Part shown: positions 6,093 to 14,729 of the stretch, piece after piece | Layout: every line of letters begins with the position of its first letter | Position numbering within the stretch: the stretch's first letter is position 1 | Assembly: GCA_050258035.1 (NCBI GenBank) | Contig: JBLMYA010000103.1 | Location: 1-44,956 of the forward strand | From: DATBLE01 sp050258035 | GTDB taxonomy: Bacteria; Actinomycetota; Thermoleophilia; Gaiellales; Gaiellaceae | Length of the DNA: 44,956 nt | Reading direction: 5' to 3' | The notes under the pieces: generated by a model | Seen by the model: the letters and a program-made list of their open reading frames with translations, nothing else | Databases searched by the model: none | Told to the model about the DNA's origin: nothing | Translations under genes and position numbers: made by a program

Positions 6093-8051
6093 ATGACATG
6101 GAGAGCCGCAGCGTGTGGCCTGGTCCTGCTCGCGACGCTGGCGCTCGGGGTCGGCGGCGCCGTCGGACGCGAGGCGGCGACGACGACGACCGTCCGTGTC
6201 GAGGTGGTCGGCCGCGGCCTCGTCATCGACGACAAGAGCTCGATGAGGTGCGGGAACGGCCAGACGATCTGCCGGGTGTCCTACAGCGGGACGGGCAGCG
6301 TCGAGTTCACCGCAACCCCACCCGACACCGGCGGATGGACGTTCTCGGGCTGGGACGGCGACTGCAGCGGGACGGCGGCGACCTGCGACGTCTCCTTCGA
6401 CCTGTCGGACGACGACCACGAGGTGATCGCGACCTTCGGCACGCCCGCATCTCCGGGTGACAAGACGCTCACCGTGAAGGCGAACGGCGACGCCGCGGGG
6501 GACGGCGGGAACATCTCGGGCGAGGACATCGACTGCGATACCGGCGACGAGGACTGCTCGACCGAGGTCCCCAAGGGCTCGACGCTGACGATCGTCGAGA
6601 CGCCCGACGAGGGATTCGTCTTCGGCGGCTGGAGCGGGGCGTGCAGCGGCTCGTCTCGCAGCTGCACGCTGGTCATGGACGACAGCAAGAACGCGACCGG
6701 CACCTTCCGGAAACCCCGTCTGACGGTCACGGTGAACGGCAACGGGACCGTCACCGGCGGCGGGATCGCCTGCACGAACGGCTCCTCCAGCGGCTGCAGC
6801 GCCGAGGTGAGCGCCGGGACGGAGGTCACGCTGACCGCGACGCCGCCGTCGGGCGGCTCGTTCACGAGCTGGAGCGGCTGTACGACCTCGAGCGCAGCGA
6901 CCTGCACGGTCACGATGACGGGCGACAAGAATGTGACCGCCAACTTCTCCGGCGGATCGGTGGGCCCGACCACGTTCCCGCTCAGCGTCTCCGTGACCGG
7001 GAGCGGGACGGTCACCGGCGGAGGGATCAACTGCGGCGTGGGCGGAACGGCCTGTTCCGCGACCCACGCGGCGGGTACGAACGTCACGCTGACCGCGACG
7101 CCGGGCACCGGCCAGGCGTTCACGGGCTGGGGCGGTGCCTGCAGCGGCTCGTCGAGGACGTGCTCGCTGACGATGAGCGCCGCCCGCAGTGTGACCGCGA
7201 CGTTCTCGGGCGGCCCGACCGCCGAGGTCGAGCTCAGCGTCGCCGTCACCGGTCGCGGCACGGTGACGGGCGGCGGGATCAGCTGCGGCAACGGGAAGAC
7301 GGCCTGCCGGGCGAAGGTCCGCCAGGACTCGACCGTCGGACTGACCGCCAGCCCGGCCGCCGGCGCCAGGTTCGGCGGCTGGGGCGGCGCCTGCCGCGGG
7401 AAGCTCCCCACCTGCACCGTCCAGATGGACGAGGCGAAGCGGGTCACGGCAGCGTTCACCGGCGGCTCGGGGCGGCTACCGGCGACCGGGGCGGCGGCGC
7501 TCAGCCGGATCGGCGGGCCGCTCGTCTCGAGGACGGCGGTCGGGTACGAGGTCACGCTCCGCTTCCGCACGGGCGCGCGCGGCACCGCACGCGTCCGGGC
7601 GCTGCGGGCGGGTCGGCCCGAGACGGCGCTCGCGTTCACCGCCGCCGCCGGCCCGGCCAGGGTCGGGCCGTTCCCGGTCGCGAAGCCCGGCTTCTACACG
7701 TTCGAGCTTTCGCTCGGCGGCCGGACGCTCCGGTGGACCGCCTGTCTCGGCCGCTGCGGCGAGCGCGCGTCGTCGAGCCCCTTCATCCTCGCCCGCGGGC
7801 CCGCGACCGTCGACGACGCGGGCGCGCTCTGGTCGCTGACCCTCCACTTCCGCTCGACCCAGCCCGCCGGAGCCGACGTCCGCGTGTACCGGGGGAAGCG
7901 CCTCGCCCGCGAGGTGCGCTTCCCGATCCGGGCCGGGGCGGCCGCCCCCGGCGCCCTGCTGCTCTCCTCCGGCACGTACCGGATCAGGCTCGCCGCCACC
8001 GACGGAGTCGGACGCATCCGGACGTTGACCTGGTACGCCCTGCTGCCATGA
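6093..8051 (+). CDS. Secreted InlB-type repeat protein
   Basis: A 652-residue protein with a signal peptide (about 1-25, hydrophobic LVLLATLALGVGGAVG). About five or six repeats of 75-85 residues follow. Each runs as a strand LTVSVTGSGTVTGGGI, a Cys pair region (INCG...C), a VTLTATP segment, FTGWGGACSG, then CTVTM...VTATF. This is the divergent InlB B-repeat pattern, with a conserved cysteine pair probably forming disulfides outside the cell. The last about 170 residues form a distinct beta-rich C-terminal domain shared with the next gene. No LPXTG or membrane anchor is seen. Function is unknown; adhesion or a surface-layer role is plausible. Confidence 0.85.
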   Translation: MTWRAAACGLVLLATLALGVGGAVGREAATTTTVRVEVVGRGLVIDDKSSMRCGNGQTICRVSYSGTGSVEFTATPPDTGGWTFSGWDGDCSGTAATCDVSFDLSDDDHEVIATFGTPASPGDKTLTVKANGDAAGDGGNISGEDIDCDTGDEDCSTEVPKGSTLTIVETPDEGFVFGGWSGACSGSSRSCTLVMDDSKNATGTFRKPRLTVTVNGNGTVTGGGIACTNGSSSGCSAEVSAGTEVTLTATPPSGGSFTSWSGCTTSSAATCTVTMTGDKNVTANFSGGSVGPTTFPLSVSVTGSGTVTGGGINCGVGGTACSATHAAGTNVTLTATPGTGQAFTGWGGACSGSSRTCSLTMSAARSVTATFSGGPTAEVELSVAVTGRGTVTGGGISCGNGKTACRAKVRQDSTVGLTASPAAGARFGGWGGACRGKLPTCTVQMDEAKRVTAAFTGGSGRLPATGAAALSRIGGPLVSRTAVGYEVTLRFRTGARGTARVRALRAGRPETALAFTAAAGPARVGPFPVAKPGFYTFELSLGGRTLRWTACLGRCGERASSSPFILARGPATVDDAGALWSLTLHFRSTQPAGADVRVYRGKRLAREVRFPIRAGAAAPGALLLSSGTYRIRLAATDGVGRIRTLTWYALLP

Positions 8052-8080
8052 GACGTCTGGCGGGGAGACGGGATGGCGTC

Positions 8081-8086
8081 TAAGCT
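8081..8086 (+). promoter_or_regulatory. Candidate -10 box before second repeat protein
   Basis: TAAGCT, the same hexamer and local context as before the 6093 gene, lies 30 nt upstream of the ATG at 8117. Its duplication supports the idea that both genes arose by tandem duplication together with their promoter. Confidence 0.35.
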
Positions 8087-8116
8087 GGCACGCTCGTGGG
8101 GAGACGGGGTCAACGA

Positions 8117-10843
8117 ATGAGGCGTGCAATCGTTCCGCTGGCCGGCGTGGTCGCGCTTCTGCTGGGCGCGGGTAGCGCAGCCGGCCGGTCGGCGGCGACG
8201 ACGACCGTCAACGTGACCGTCGCCGGGACGGGGACTGTCACGAGCAACCCCGCCGGCATTTCGTGCCCGCCGACTTGCTCGGGGGCCTTCACCACCACCT
8301 CGCCGATTGTCCTGACCGCAAGCACGACATCGAGTGATTGGGCGTTCGACCACTGGACATGCTCAGGGCCGAACGAGACCGTTTCCGGCACCGCCTGCCA
8401 GATCGCACCCGGCACCCTCGACAGCATCCACGACGTCACCGCGACGTTTGTCTTCGCGCCGCCCCCGCCGCCCCCGCCGCCGCCTGCCACGGGTGTGATC
8501 GCGGTCAGCGTGGTCGGGCAGGGACAGGTCACGAGCAGCCCCGGCGGGATCAAGTGCGGAGATGGCAAGAAGACGTGCGCTCTCGATCTCGGCGGCGCGG
8601 CGACGCTCACCGCGGCCAACACCGCAAAGGGTTGGACGTTCCGAGGCTGGAACGACTGGGACCTGACCGACGGAACCGAAGGCGGCTGCGACCTGGACAC
8701 GGCGGACACCTGTGACATCCCGGATGATGGGCACGACCACGAGATCACCGCGACGTTCTCCGGGCCGCCCACGAGCTCGCGGACACTCTCGACGACGTTC
8801 TCGGGCAGCGGAACCGTGACCGGCGGCAACAACCAGATCGACTGCGGCAGCGCCGGCTCTACGTGCTCTTGGAGCGTCCCGGCCGGCTCGGTGCTGACGG
8901 TGGTGGAGACGCCCGACCCGGGCGCCGTCTTCAGCGGCTGGGGTGGAGCATGCTCCGGAACGAGCATCTCGTGCACGACGGAGATGTCCGGGGACAGGAG
9001 CGTCAGCGCAACGTGGGTCGACTCCACCGACACTGCGCAGCTCTCTGTCAGCGTCACCGGGAGCGGCCACGTCTCGGGGGGCGGCATCAACTGCCCGAGC
9101 ACCTGCGTCAGCAACCAGGCGCTCAACTCCTCCGTGACCCTGAGCGCGTCGCCGAACGACGGCTACGTCTTCACGGGCTGGGCCGGCGGGTGCACTGGAA
9201 CGAGCCCGACCTGCACCGTGACGATGACCGCGGACACGGCGGTGACGGCCACCTTCGCACTGGCGAACGTCCTGTCCGTGTCGATCAACGGCAGCGGCAG
9301 CGTCACCGGCGGCAGCGGCGCGATCAACTGTGGCGGCGGCGCGACCATCTGCTCCGCGAACTTCGCCGCCGGGGCCACCACCTCGCTCGTCGCGAGCCCT
9401 GCCGCCGGCGCGACGTTCCTCGGCTGGTCCGGTGCGTGCGGGGGCACCGCGACCACCTGCACGGTGCTGATGAACCAGGCGAAGAGCGTCACCGCGACCT
9501 TCAGCGGCGGCACCACCGGCGGCGGCTTCAACCTGAGCGTGTCCGTGGTCGGGAACGGGACGGTGACCGGCGGCGGGATCAACTGCGGCGCGGGGGCGAC
9601 GATCTGCTCGAGCCCGAGTCACGCAGCCGGCTCCACTGCCACTCTCACCGCCACCCCTGCCTCCGGCGCGACGTTCACCGGCTGGAGCGGAGCCTGCACG
9701 GGAACGGCGACGACGTGCACGGTCACCTTCGACGCGTCGAAGACCGTGGTCGCCACGTTCAGCGGCGGGGCGGCGGGCACGTTCCCGCTGAGTCTGTCCG
9801 TCTCCGGACCGGGCCGGGTGACCGGCGCCGCGATCAACTGCGGGAACGGCGCGAGCGCCTGCAACGCGACCTTCAGCTCCGGCACGACCGTCACGCTCAC
9901 CGCGACGCCGGCGAGCGGAGCCACGTTCGGAGGCTGGGGCGGCGCCTGCACGGGCACCGCACCCAAGTGCACCGTGAGCATGACCGCGGCGCGGAGCCTG
10001 TCGGCCACCTTCTCGTCGACCGCGACGCCAGGGACCCTGACGGTCACAGTCGTCGGGCGCGGCGCCGTGTCCACCGCAGCCGGCGCATGCGCGTCCACGG
10101 GCCGGAAGACCTGCGTCCAGCACTTCAGAGCGGGCGCGACCGCCGTCCTCACCGCCAGGCCGGGAGCGGGCCAGTCCTTCCTCGGCTGGGCCGGCGCCTG
10201 CAGCGGCAAGCGGACGACCTGCACGTTGAAGCTCTCCAAGGCGCTTGCTACGACTGCGACCTTCACCAACCGGACGCCGACGGCGGGGGCGCTGACGTCG
10301 CTCGGCCCGCCGATCGTCAGGAAGACGGGCTCGGGCTACCGCGTCACCCTCCGCTTCCTGACCGCGGCCGGCGGCGCGGCCCGCGTCCGCGCCGTCCGCG
10401 CCGGCCGTCCGGTGACGACCGTCTCGGCCAGGGTCGCAGCCGGACGCGTCCGCCTCGGGCCGTTCCCCGTCCCGCTGGCGGGCTTCTACACGTTCGAGAT
10501 CCGGCTCGCCGGCGACCTCCTCCGGATGCGCGCCTGCCTCGGAGGCTGCGGCGCCGCTGCTCCCCCGCCGCCGTTCCGGCTCGTGCGCGAGCCTCCGACT
10601 GTCACCCGCGCGGGCGACGTCTGGTCGGTCACGCTGCACGTCAAGGCGAACCAGATCTACGACGGCCGGATCCGAGCCTCGCGCGCGGGCCGGCTGCTCG
10701 TCAACCAGCACTTCCTCGGTCGCGCGGGGCGGGTCGCATTCGGGCCGTTCCTGCTCGGCCCCGGCAACTACACGTTGAGGCTCGTCGCCCTCGACGCCTA
10801 CGGCCGTGCGCGAACGCTGACCTGGATCGTCTCGCTGCGCTAG
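8117..10843 (+). CDS. Secreted InlB-type repeat protein, larger paralogue
   Basis: About 908 residues from the ATG at 8117 (MRRAIVPLAGVVALLLG, a good signal peptide); a GTG at 8096 is an alternative. Eight or so repeats with the same VTGGGINC...TLTATP..FTGWSGAC..CTVTM..VTATFS layout follow. A run of nine prolines links the first repeat to the rest. The C-terminal about 180 residues repeat the domain seen at the end of the 6093 gene (RKTGSGYRVTLRFLTA; AGFYTFEIRL; RARTLTWIVSL). Paired cysteines recur in each repeat. It is probably exported and disulfide-stabilised; the ligand is unknown. Confidence 0.85.
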   Translation: MRRAIVPLAGVVALLLGAGSAAGRSAATTTVNVTVAGTGTVTSNPAGISCPPTCSGAFTTTSPIVLTASTTSSDWAFDHWTCSGPNETVSGTACQIAPGTLDSIHDVTATFVFAPPPPPPPPPATGVIAVSVVGQGQVTSSPGGIKCGDGKKTCALDLGGAATLTAANTAKGWTFRGWNDWDLTDGTEGGCDLDTADTCDIPDDGHDHEITATFSGPPTSSRTLSTTFSGSGTVTGGNNQIDCGSAGSTCSWSVPAGSVLTVVETPDPGAVFSGWGGACSGTSISCTTEMSGDRSVSATWVDSTDTAQLSVSVTGSGHVSGGGINCPSTCVSNQALNSSVTLSASPNDGYVFTGWAGGCTGTSPTCTVTMTADTAVTATFALANVLSVSINGSGSVTGGSGAINCGGGATICSANFAAGATTSLVASPAAGATFLGWSGACGGTATTCTVLMNQAKSVTATFSGGTTGGGFNLSVSVVGNGTVTGGGINCGAGATICSSPSHAAGSTATLTATPASGATFTGWSGACTGTATTCTVTFDASKTVVATFSGGAAGTFPLSLSVSGPGRVTGAAINCGNGASACNATFSSGTTVTLTATPASGATFGGWGGACTGTAPKCTVSMTAARSLSATFSSTATPGTLTVTVVGRGAVSTAAGACASTGRKTCVQHFRAGATAVLTARPGAGQSFLGWAGACSGKRTTCTLKLSKALATTATFTNRTPTAGALTSLGPPIVRKTGSGYRVTLRFLTAAGGAARVRAVRAGRPVTTVSARVAAGRVRLGPFPVPLAGFYTFEIRLAGDLLRMRACLGGCGAAAPPPPFRLVREPPTVTRAGDVWSVTLHVKANQIYDGRIRASRAGRLLVNQHFLGRAGRVAFGPFLLGPGNYTLRLVALDAYGRARTLTWIVSLR

Positions 10844-10857
10844 CGGGGAGCGTCCGA

Positions 10858-12054
10858 TCAGGCGCGCGAGTGCCCGCCGCGACAGGCGTGGTGATCGTGC
10901 TCTTCGCCTGCCGGCCGGTTCATCATCCGTAGCATCGCGATCCCGCCTCCGCGGCGGAAATACCGCCAGACGAGGACAGCCGCGACAGTCAGGAAGACGA
11001 TGTTCAGGTAGGTGGTGTAGTTCCACGTGACGCTCGCCGTCTCCACCTTCGCGTTGCGCTCGGTGGGGACGATCCCGATCGCCTGGAACAGGAACTCGAC
11101 CGCGAGCCCGGCAAGGACCATCGACACGTAGAGGACGGCCGCCAGGAACGCGGCCATCCTCAGCCCGTAGTACTTGCGGTAGATGTCGAGGATCGGCGCG
11201 ATGATCAGGTCGCCGAAGATGAAGGCGATCACGCCGCCGAAGCTGATCCCGCCGTTCCAGAGCACCGCCGCGAGCGGGACGTTCCCGACCGAGCAGACGA
11301 AGCTGATCACCGCCACGAGCGGGCCGATGACCGGGCCCCAGATCTTTGCCGCGGTCGGATGGTCGACCAGGAAGAGCGACTGCCACCAGGACTCCGGCAC
11401 CCAGGCGGCGAGCGCGCCCGCCACGAGCAGACCGACGGCGATGTCGCGCCAGATCGCCGCCCAGTCCATGACGAAGTAGTCGGCCGTCGCCGTGAAGCCG
11501 CGCTCCGTGCGTAGGCGTCGCCACCACGAGCCCTTACCCCCGGCGGCCATGTCCATCTCGGCGTGGCCCTCCATCGACCCGACGAGGCCCCTGTTCGCCT
11601 GCTCACGCGCGGCGTCGACCAGCCGACGCTGCAGGAAGATGCGAAAGGCGACGGCGACGAGGACGATCATCAGCGGGCCGCCGACGAACTCGCCGAGCAC
11701 GAATTCCCAGCCGAGCAGGAGCGCGATCACGATCCCCAGCTCGAACACGAGGTTCGTGGAGGCGATCTCGAACGCGATCGCGGCCGTGAAGTCGGCGCCG
11801 CGGCGGAACAGGGAGCGCGCGAGCGCCACCGCAGCGTAGGAGCACGACGACGAGGCCGCGCCGAGCCCCGTGGCGACGGCAAGCGTTCGCGCGGAGTCGT
11901 CCGGGAGGAGCCGCCGCATCTCGCGTTTCGAGACCACCGCCTGCACGACGCCGGAGAGCGCGAAGCCGAGGATCAGCGCCCAGAGGATCTCCCAGAACAT
12001 CCCGAACGCGAACGAGAGCGCGTCCAGGATCTCGCTGCCGACGGCGGCGATCAC
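10858..12054 (-). CDS. DUF318/ArsP-type permease with His-rich C-terminus
   Basis: A 398-residue polytopic protein with about eight to ten membrane spans. It carries the two signature segments of the YraQ/ArsP_1 (PF03773) family: SSSCSYAAVALARSLFRRGA in the first half and CSVGNVPLAAVLWNGG in the second. The central loop (about 170-200) is hydrophilic. The tail EEHDHHACRGGHSRA looks metal-binding. Relatives export organoarsenicals or unknown solutes. The GTG start at 12054 overlaps the stop of a 37-codon ORF as GTGA, so translation is coupled. The stop is only 14 nt from the convergent repeat-protein gene. Confidence 0.88.
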   Translation of the reverse strand: MIAAVGSEILDALSFAFGMFWEILWALILGFALSGVVQAVVSKREMRRLLPDDSARTLAVATGLGAASSSCSYAAVALARSLFRRGADFTAAIAFEIASTNLVFELGIVIALLLGWEFVLGEFVGGPLMIVLVAVAFRIFLQRRLVDAAREQANRGLVGSMEGHAEMDMAAGGKGSWWRRLRTERGFTATADYFVMDWAAIWRDIAVGLLVAGALAAWVPESWWQSLFLVDHPTAAKIWGPVIGPLVAVISFVCSVGNVPLAAVLWNGGISFGGVIAFIFGDLIIAPILDIYRKYYGLRMAAFLAAVLYVSMVLAGLAVEFLFQAIGIVPTERNAKVETASVTWNYTTYLNIVFLTVAAVLVWRYFRRGGGIAMLRMMNRPAGEEHDHHACRGGHSRA

Positions 12055-12164
12055 CGGCTACGCCTGAAGCGGCGGACGGCGCCGAGGACCTCGGGCGTCT
12101 TTCCCCCCACCTCGGCGGGCTCGGCCGAGGCGGGCGCACCGCCGGCGTGGTGGCGGACGTCCAC
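12051..12164 (-). CDS. 37-residue coupled ORF upstream of permease
   Basis: The peptide begins MDVRHHAGGAPASAEPAEVGG and ends in an Arg-rich stretch RRFRRSR. It starts at a GTG 2 nt after the stop of the membrane micro-ORF and ends in a GTGA overlap with the permease start. The tight spacing on both sides argues that it is translated. The function is unknown; the N-terminal His-His pair is the only feature of note. It could simply be a coupling leader peptide. Confidence 0.5.
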   Translation of the reverse strand: MDVRHHAGGAPASAEPAEVGGKTPEVLGAVRRFRRSR

Positions 12165-12166
12165 GG

Positions 12167-12325
12167 TCAGCGACCGATCCGCGTCCGGCGCTTGATCCCG
12201 AGACGCCGCTGGAGCGCCTCGTCCTCCTCCCCGTCCTTCCGCGCCGCCCACACGAATGCGCCGATCACCGCGGCGGCGCTGACCAGGGCAACCAGGGAGA
12301 GGACGACGCCGATGGCGATGGTCAT
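12167..12325 (-). CDS. 52-residue single-span membrane protein
   Basis: The ORF starts at ATG 12325 and encodes one N-terminal transmembrane helix (MTIAIGVVLSLVALVSAAAV, then GAFVWAARK) followed by a charged tail DGEEDEALQRRLGIKRRTRIGR. The arrangement recalls small assembly proteins such as CcoS but I see no specific match. It is the first gene of a three-gene unit with the 37-residue ORF and the permease, and begins 19 nt after the ADH stop. Confidence 0.6.
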   Translation of the reverse strand: MTIAIGVVLSLVALVSAAAVIGAFVWAARKDGEEDEALQRRLGIKRRTRIGR

Positions 12326-12343
12326 CGCAGGCGTATTCCCGTT

Positions 12344-13450
12344 CTAGCCCAACCTGATCACGCTGCGGATGCCGTCCTGCGCCTCCATCAGCTCGAAGCC
12401 GTGGTTGACCTCGTCGAGCGTCAGTCGATGCGAGATCAGCGACTCGACGTCGATCTCGCCGTCGAGCCAGCGCTCGACGTACTGCGGCACCTGGGTTCGC
12501 CCCTTGACGCCGCCGAACGACGAGCCGGCGACGCGGCGGCCGGTGATCAGGAGGCGCGGAACCACCTCGAGCATCTCCCCCTTGCCCGCTACTCCGCACA
12601 TCGTCGCGAGCCCCCACGCCTCGCGCGCGGCCTCGACCGCCTGTCGCATCACGGCGACGTCACCCGTCGCCTCGATCGTGTAGTCGGCGCCGTAGCCGCC
12701 CGTCTCGGCCCTGATCCAGTCGACCGTGTCGTCTCCTGCACGGCGAGTGTCGGTGGCGCCGTGGCGGCGTGCCTGTTCGAGCCGCTCCTCGGACAGGTCG
12801 ATGGCGATGATCCTCGCGGCGCCCGCGAGCCGGGCTCCGATCACGGCGCCGAGCCCGACGAGCCCGCAGCCGAACACGACCACGGTCGAGCCGGGCTCGA
12901 CCTGCGCCGTGTTCAGCGCCGCGCCGATCCCGGTCGAGAGGCCGCAGGCGAACGGCGCGCAGCCCTCGAGCGGCGCGTCCGGGTTCACCTTCGCGAGCGC
13001 GATCTCCGGGAGGACGGCGTACTCGGCGAACGTCGACGTGCCCATGAAGTGCCGGAGCGGCTCGCCGCCGCGCGAGAGGCGCGTCGTCCCGTCGGGCAGG
13101 AAGCCGAGCCCTTGCTGGTCGCGGATCGCGACGCAGCGGTTCGTGCGCGGACTGAGGCAGTGGACGCATTTCCCACATTCCGGCGCGAAGAGGGTGACCA
13201 CGTGGTCGCCGGGACTGACGAACGTCACGTCGGGACCGACCGACTCGACCACGCCGGCGCCCTCGTGCCCGAGCACACAGGGTGCGTACCCGGTCGGATC
13301 GGCGCCCGAGGCGGTGTAGAGGTCGGTGTGGCAGACGCCGCAGGCGACCAGCCGGACGAGCGCCTCCCCCGCCTTCGGCTCGGCGAGCTCGACCTCCTGG
13401 ACGACCAGCGGTCGACCGAACTCCTCCAGCACCGCGGCGCGGATCTTCAC
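12344..13450 (-). CDS. Zinc-dependent alcohol dehydrogenase, class III-like (MDR family)
   Basis: A 368-residue medium-chain dehydrogenase. Catalytic zinc ligands are visible as C40 and H62 (GVCHTD.. and GHEGAG) with a later Cys in PFACGLSTG. Structural zinc cysteines are at 92, 95, 98 and 106 (ECGKCVHC...C). The Rossmann motif GCGLVGLGAV precedes an NAD-type acidic residue in IAIDLSEERLEQARR. Length and layout resemble S-(hydroxymethyl)glutathione or mycothiol dehydrogenases, but the substrate is not determined by sequence alone. I start at the GTG at 13450 (MKIRAAVLEEFG), the normal family N-terminus. Confidence 0.92.
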   Translation of the reverse strand: MKIRAAVLEEFGRPLVVQEVELAEPKAGEALVRLVACGVCHTDLYTASGADPTGYAPCVLGHEGAGVVESVGPDVTFVSPGDHVVTLFAPECGKCVHCLSPRTNRCVAIRDQQGLGFLPDGTTRLSRGGEPLRHFMGTSTFAEYAVLPEIALAKVNPDAPLEGCAPFACGLSTGIGAALNTAQVEPGSTVVVFGCGLVGLGAVIGARLAGAARIIAIDLSEERLEQARRHGATDTRRAGDDTVDWIRAETGGYGADYTIEATGDVAVMRQAVEAAREAWGLATMCGVAGKGEMLEVVPRLLITGRRVAGSSFGGVKGRTQVPQYVERWLDGEIDVESLISHRLTLDEVNHGFELMEAQDGIRSVIRLG

Positions 13451-13498
13451 GCGCGGCAGTCTCTCAGTACCGGCGCCTCGGCGTGCCGGAAGTGCCAC

Positions 13499-13539
13499 CG
13501 ACTCCACGGGCGCTCTGCACGAGACCGCCCGCGGAGTCG
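13499..13539 (-). terminator. Long hairpin downstream of the DUF7144 gene
   Basis: CGACTCC-A-CGGGCG pairs with CGCCCG-C-GGAGTCG across a 13-nt loop. That is 13 pairs with one mismatch, located between the DUF7144 stop (13559) and the ADH start (13450) on the minus strand. There is no U-tract, so it may be a U-less terminator or an mRNA stabiliser. Confidence 0.45.
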
Positions 13540-13558
13540 GCGAAGTCGCCGGTCTTCG

Positions 13559-13957
13559 CTACTCCAGCGCGCCCGAGTCCGACCACCTCGCGGTCAGCGC
13601 GAAGAGGACGATGATCTCGAGCGTGATCACCGTCAGCGTCCAGAGCGGGTAGGCACTGTTGCCGAGCCAGCTCAGCTGGGCGAGCAGGTTGACGACGAGC
13701 AGGATGATCGCGATCCACCGAGCCCAGCCTGCCCCGCCGGCCAGTCCGAGGCCGACGAGGAACAGGATCACGCCGAGGATCATCGTGATCCAGCCCCACT
13801 TCGTCGTGTCCATGATGAAGATCTGCCCTCTGGCAACGGCATAGTAGTTGTCCCGGATCACCGCGATCAGCCCCTCGAAGAAGTCGATCGCGCCGATGAT
13901 CATCATCATCAGTGCGGCAAAGCCGATCCAGCCTGTCCATGCTCTTGACGAAGCCAC
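13559..13957 (-). CDS. DUF7144-type four-helix membrane protein
   Basis: A 132-residue protein with four hydrophobic spans. The first begins WTGWIGFAALMMMIIGAIDFFEGLIAV; then come DTTKWGWITMILGVILFLVGLGL, GWARWIAIILLVVNLLAQL and a last span. This is the pattern of the actinobacterial DUF7144 family, which is of unknown function. It is a single gene, followed by a hairpin. Assignment is from remembered family pattern. Confidence 0.82.
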   Translation of the reverse strand: MASSRAWTGWIGFAALMMMIIGAIDFFEGLIAVIRDNYYAVARGQIFIMDTTKWGWITMILGVILFLVGLGLAGGAGWARWIAIILLVVNLLAQLSWLGNSAYPLWTLTVITLEIIVLFALTARWSDSGALE

Positions 13958-14057
13958 CTATACCTCCCTATCGGGTTGGACAACGCTTGTGACGAGTATG
14001 ACTCGCCCATCTGTCGGACCCGAGTTCGCCGCGCCCGAAAAGTTTCCTCGGAGCAGG

Positions 14058-14085
14058 GGGAGGGCGGCGAGTCCGCCGCCCTCCC
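14058..14085 (-). terminator. Strong hairpin after the one-repeat secreted protein
   Basis: A 12-bp perfect stem, GGGAGGGCGGCG with CGCCGCCCTCCC and a 4-nt loop, lies 22 nt beyond the stop of the 14108 gene. It is very stable. A weak T-rich stretch (ACTTTTC) comes later on the minus strand rather than immediately, so it is a terminator candidate with a poor U-tract. Confidence 0.6.
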
Positions 14086-14107
14086 TGGTTGGTCGTGCGC
14101 CTCTCTC

Positions 14108-14563
14108 CTATTCGGGGATCCGCCCCGGCTTGGACGGCGGGGTTCCGACCGGCTGTGGCGTCGGGCCGTCGAAGAGCGCGACGACGTCCTTTGCACCGCT
14201 CATCGTCACCGTGCAGGTTCCGGTACCCGGGCAGACGCCGGGGGTCGGCGCCGCGCCGTGGTCCGCAACCTGCCAGCCGACGAACGTGTACCCGGTGGAC
14301 GGCGTGGCGGTCAAGGTGACGGTCGCCCCGGTGTCGAACGGCCGGATACAGGAAAGCGGACAGTCGACGAAGTACTTCGGCAGGTTCTGGACGAAGCCCG
14401 CGCCCCACGGGACCGGCGACACCTGGAGCAGCTGCGCGCTCGGCCACGTGTAGTACGAGTCGTGCTTGACCGGAGCCGGCAGCGGGCCCGTGTCCGCAGC
14501 CACGCCGCCCCCCGCGACGGCCAGCGCCCCGAGCACGAGCAACGACGCAAGCAGAACTTTCAC
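14108..14563 (-). CDS. Small secreted protein with one InlB-type repeat
   Basis: A 151-residue protein beginning at GTG 14563 (MKVLLASLLVLGALAVAGGG), a clear signal peptide. An AGGAGGG Shine-Dalgarno lies upstream. After a Tyr/Trp-rich stretch (HDSYYTWPSAQLLQVSP) comes one repeat like those of the 6093 and 8117 genes: a Cys pair CPLSC, VTLTATPSTGYTFVGW, a second Cys pair and CTVTMSGAKDVVALF. The tail is Pro-rich. It is a third, minimal member of the local secreted repeat family. Function unknown. Confidence 0.78.
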   Translation of the reverse strand: MKVLLASLLVLGALAVAGGGVAADTGPLPAPVKHDSYYTWPSAQLLQVSPVPWGAGFVQNLPKYFVDCPLSCIRPFDTGATVTLTATPSTGYTFVGWQVADHGAAPTPGVCPGTGTCTVTMSGAKDVVALFDGPTPQPVGTPPSKPGRIPE

Positions 14564-14609
14564 TGGCGATGCCCTCCTCTCTCGTCTTCCATTCGGGAAA
14601 CGGGCGCCA

Positions 14610-14615
14610 AGTATA
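14610..14615 (-). promoter_or_regulatory. Candidate -10 box (TATACT) for the 14108 gene
   Basis: TATACT on the minus strand is a close match to the sigma-70 -10 consensus and stands out in this GC-rich sequence. It lies about 46 nt upstream of the GTG start, with the Shine-Dalgarno between. No good -35 box is visible at 17 nt. Confidence 0.4.
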
Positions 14616-14729
14616 GGTTGGCTCCCGACTGATCCTCGTCCCCCTTTTGGTGTGCGCGAAACGCGCGGTAGGATCCGCCCCGAACGGAGATGCGGTCTGG
14701 GCACTGGAGCCGATGACACTCTGAGCGCG

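Noticed and set aside
8461..8492. Proline-coding CCG run as a possible simple repeat of biological interest
   Set aside because: It encodes a plain poly-Pro linker between domains of the secreted repeat protein.
8363..11527. 1054-codon open frame on the minus strand across the repeat protein
   Set aside because: It is antisense to a well-supported repeat gene, reads as Arg/Ala-rich low-complexity sequence, and runs on into the real permease in a wrong frame.
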